DNA from: Kordia algicida
GTDB lineage: Bacteria; Bacteroidota; Bacteroidia; Flavobacteriales; Flavobacteriaceae
DNA length: 64,000 bases
Strand: one strand, 5' to 3'
NCBI RefSeq assembly: GCF_051013375.1
Contig: NZ_CP142125.1
Part shown: positions 61,367 to 64,000 of the stretch, one piece after another
How positions within the stretch are numbered: the stretch's first letter is position 1
How the letters are laid out: the number at the start of each line of letters is the position of its first letter
The notes under the pieces: generated by a model
The model's input: only the letters and a program-made list of their open reading frames with translations
What the model was told of the DNA's origin: nothing
Database searches by the model: none
Translations under genes and position numbers: made by a program

Positions 61367-64000
61367 TGCAGACAAAAAGATTTTACATAGGTATACAGCT
61401 AATACTACTTTTGATTAGTTCCTTTGCTTTTTCACAAGAACTTCCTAAAAGGAAAAAACTTCCATTCAAACCTGGACAGGAGCAGGAAATGGATACCCTA
61501 AAGGTTACTCTTAAAGATTCTATAAGGATAGGAACACGCAAAGTAAACGACAGCATTAAGAATGATTCTATTCAAAAAGATTCTGTTCCTGAGAAAGCAC
61601 CTGTATTACTCGACTTGGTAAAATACAAATCCAAAGATTATGTAAAAATTAGTCAGCGAGACAAAAAAATCTATTTATATGATGAAGCCGAATTGTATTA
61701 TCAAGATACAGAATTGAAATCGGGAATTATCGTATTAGATTATGAGAAGAATGAAGTGTATGCTGGTCGTTTGAAAGATACTGCAGGCGTATATTCGCAA
61801 GCGCCGTATTTTAAGCAGGGTAATAATATAGTTGAACCTGATTCTATCCGATTTAATTTTGACACCGAAAAAGCACTGATTTGGAATTCTAGAACCGAGC
61901 AAAACGGAACTAAAATTGCCAGCGAACTCTCTAAAAAAGAAAATGATTCGGTGATTTTCTTGAAAAATGCAAAATTCACCACTTCTAAAGATATTGATAA
62001 TCCTGAATATTTTTTCCTCGCACGAAAGATTAAATTAGTTCCGAACAAGAAAATCGTTTCTGGTTTTACCAACTTATATATTGCAGATGTTCCAACGCCA
62101 ATTGGAATTCCTTTTGCGTATTTTCCGTTAACGGACGATAGAGCTTCTGGTTTTATCTTCCCTACTTTTGGAGAAAACAGTAGTCGTGGGTATTTCTTTC
62201 AGAATGGAGGATATTATTTTGCCGTCAGTGATTACTTCGATCTCGCGCTTCTGGGTGATTATTATACCAATGGAAGTTATGCCTTTCGGGGCGAATCCAA
62301 TTATGCGTTGCGGTATCGCTTCCGCGGAAACCTAAGTGTACGATTTGAAGCCGTAATTAACAGTCAACGAGGCTTCCCAGATTACAGCAAATCCAACATT
62401 TACAATATTCGTTGGTCACACAATCAAGATGCAAAAGCAAATCCGAATTCGCGTTTTTCTGCTTCGGTAAACTTAGGTAGTAGCTCGTTTTACCAAGCTT
62501 CTATCAATCAATTAAATACTCCAAATTTCTTGAATAACACGCTGAATTCGTCAGTTTCGTATTCCAAAACATTTCCATCATATCCATCAGTAAACATTTC
62601 GCTTACGGCGACGCATTCGCAAAATACCAACACAGAAAGCATCAACCTTACACTTCCTACATTACAAGCAAGTGTAGAACGTATTTATCCATTTGCGCCA
62701 AAAGACGGAACGAAAAAAGGAATCATTCAAAATATTAACTTTCAATACAATTTACGAGGAGAAAATAGAATTAATACTACCGATTCGTTATTCTTTAAGA
62801 AAGAAATGTTTGATGATGCCAAAATGGGACTGAGACACAGTATTCCTGTCAACACGAACTTTAAATTATTGAAATACTTAAGTGTGAGTTTGGGTGGAAA
62901 CTATGATGAAGTCTGGACGTTTAAAACCACGGAACGTTCGGATGCTATTATTGATCCTGACGATCCTACAATGACAGAGCAAATTGCTTCTGTAAAAGAC
63001 ACTATTAATGGTTTTGATTCTTACAGAACCTACAATTTTAGTGCAAGTATTGGTACTACGTTATATGGTACATTTGATCGTGGAGAAGATCGAAAAATTC
63101 AAGCCATTCGACATACATTACGACCTTCTATAAGTTATAGCTACAATCCTGCTTTCGATCAATATTATGATACGTATATAATTGATGCCGAAAATAGAAC
63201 AATGCAAGAATATACACGTTTTGAAGATGGACTTTTTGGCGTGCCGAGTCAAACATTTGCAAGTTCTATAGGATTAAACGTCGCCAATACGGTAGAAGCC
63301 AAAGTACGTTCAAACGATTCTACACAAACAGAACCCAAAAAGGTAATGTTATTAAACAGTTTAAACTTTGCTACAAGTTATAATATTGCTGCCGATTCTT
63401 TGGCTTGGGCTCCAGTGCGCGTTTCTGGTAGCACCGTGTTATTTAATAATAAACTAAATGTGAATTTTGGTGCAAATCTAGATCCGTATGCGATTGATAA
63501 CCAAGGTACACGAATTAATAAATTTAATATTGATAATGGTGGAAGTTTATTTCGTTTAACGAGCGCCAACATGACCCTAAATTATTCTTTCTCTAGTAAA
63601 AGTTTTGAAGGAAAAGGGAACAATGCTGATAATACCCGAAGTGGTGGACGTGATGATGACTTATTTGGTCGAGCACAAGATTTTAGTGACCGAAATTCCT
63701 TTCGGGATGAAGACGATGATGATGACGAAGAAAAAGAAGACGTTGAAGCCTATCGCGCTAAGATTCCGTGGGACTTACGAGTCGCCTATTCTTTGACGTA
63801 TCTCAACAGCAATCGACAAAATGAAATATCCAACAACTCGCTAATGTTTTCTGGTAATGTGGAATTAACGCCGCAATGGAAAGTAGGAATTTCTTCGGGT
63901 TATGACTTTAAAAACAAAGGTTTTACCTATACACAAATGCGTTTTGAACGTGACTTGAAAAGTTGGCGAATCAATTTTAACTGGGTTCCGTTTAGTACCA
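61367..64000 (+). CDS. lptD: LPS-assembly protein LptD, 3' end beyond the window
   Basis: One frame stays open for all 878 codons to the window end. It starts with a signal peptide (FYIGIQLILLLISSFAFSQ), then an OstA-type beta-jellyroll (about 75-230), the PIGIPFAYFPL..RASGFIFPTFGE segment typical of LptD, then alternating beta-barrel strands. LptD with LptE inserts LPS in the outer membrane. TTG 61367 is my start; no ATG occurs in frame before residue 46. An acidic insert DEDDDDDEEKED is at 63706-63741. The C-terminus is missing. Confidence 0.88.

Overview
The window is a low-GC, densely packed chromosomal segment from a member of the Bacteroidota, most probably a marine Flavobacteriaceae (Kordia-like; genus is inference). 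Supporting signs are promoters of the TTG-N(18-21)-TAnnTTTG type instead of E. coli-type boxes, few Shine-Dalgarno sequences, a split transketolase, BshA (bacillithiol), a zeaxanthin-type carotenoid pathway, lipobox and SusD-era style secreted proteins, and many leader peptides of the Bacteroidota class I lanthipeptide type.

Layout. 1-1.8 kb: heptamer tandem array, msrB, a hypothetical gene and a tiny GG-leader peptide. 2-7.8 kb: UvrD-type helicase, then the thrS-infC-rpmI-rplT translation operon, in which infC starts at a non-standard AUA codon. 8-12.7 kb: hybrid histidine kinase, small proteins, secreted conserved protein. 12.8-20 kb (minus strand): crtY, dnaB, accA, EamA-type transporter, lptG-like permease, tgt. 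20.3-26 kb: split transketolase, outer-membrane barrel, FKBP-like lipoprotein, S4 RNA-binding protein, phosphoribosyltransferase, aroK. 26-31 kb: tRNA-Lys and tRNA-Leu followed by a run of Cys-rich lanthipeptide-like precursor genes, a metalloprotease lipoprotein, a WGR-like protein and a TPR protein. 31-40 kb: mostly minus-strand accessory and hypothetical genes (DUF2975/HTH pair, MBL hydrolase, two ATP-grasp proteins including a RimB-RimK fusion). 40-45 kb: more precursor genes, then a CarH-like MerR/B12 photoreceptor regulator directly ahead of crtI-crtB-crtZ. 45-51 kb: thioredoxin-like protein, OmpA-like protein, bshA, a large GH3/serine hydrolase fusion. 51-55.6 kb: lanthipeptide-like locus with precursor, nucleotidyltransferase and LanC cyclase, followed by inverted-repeat elements and two more precursors. 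55.7-64 kb: Fe-S redox pair, MlaD-like protein, amidase, and an incomplete lptD.

How parts fit together. CrtB, CrtI, CrtY and CrtZ would together convert GGPP through phytoene, lycopene and beta-carotene to zeaxanthin; the adjacent regulator carries every cobalamin and light-sensing residue I know from CarH, so the pathway is probably induced by light. The most unusual part is the lanthipeptide side: ten intact Cys-rich precursors plus one decayed copy are spread over 29 kb, most with their own terminator, but only one cyclase (LanC) is present, no LanB dehydratase is visible, and a nucleotidyltransferase occupies the place beside LanC. A second family of three very short GG-leader peptides (MLxxLKKF type) is also scattered in the window.

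Non-coding structure is rich: two long palindromic elements with compensating base changes in their arms, three copies of an inverted-repeat element family, a block of about 200 bp that is identical at two sites 21 kb apart, a cluster of hairpins that may be a structured RNA near 40.0 kb, and many intrinsic terminators.
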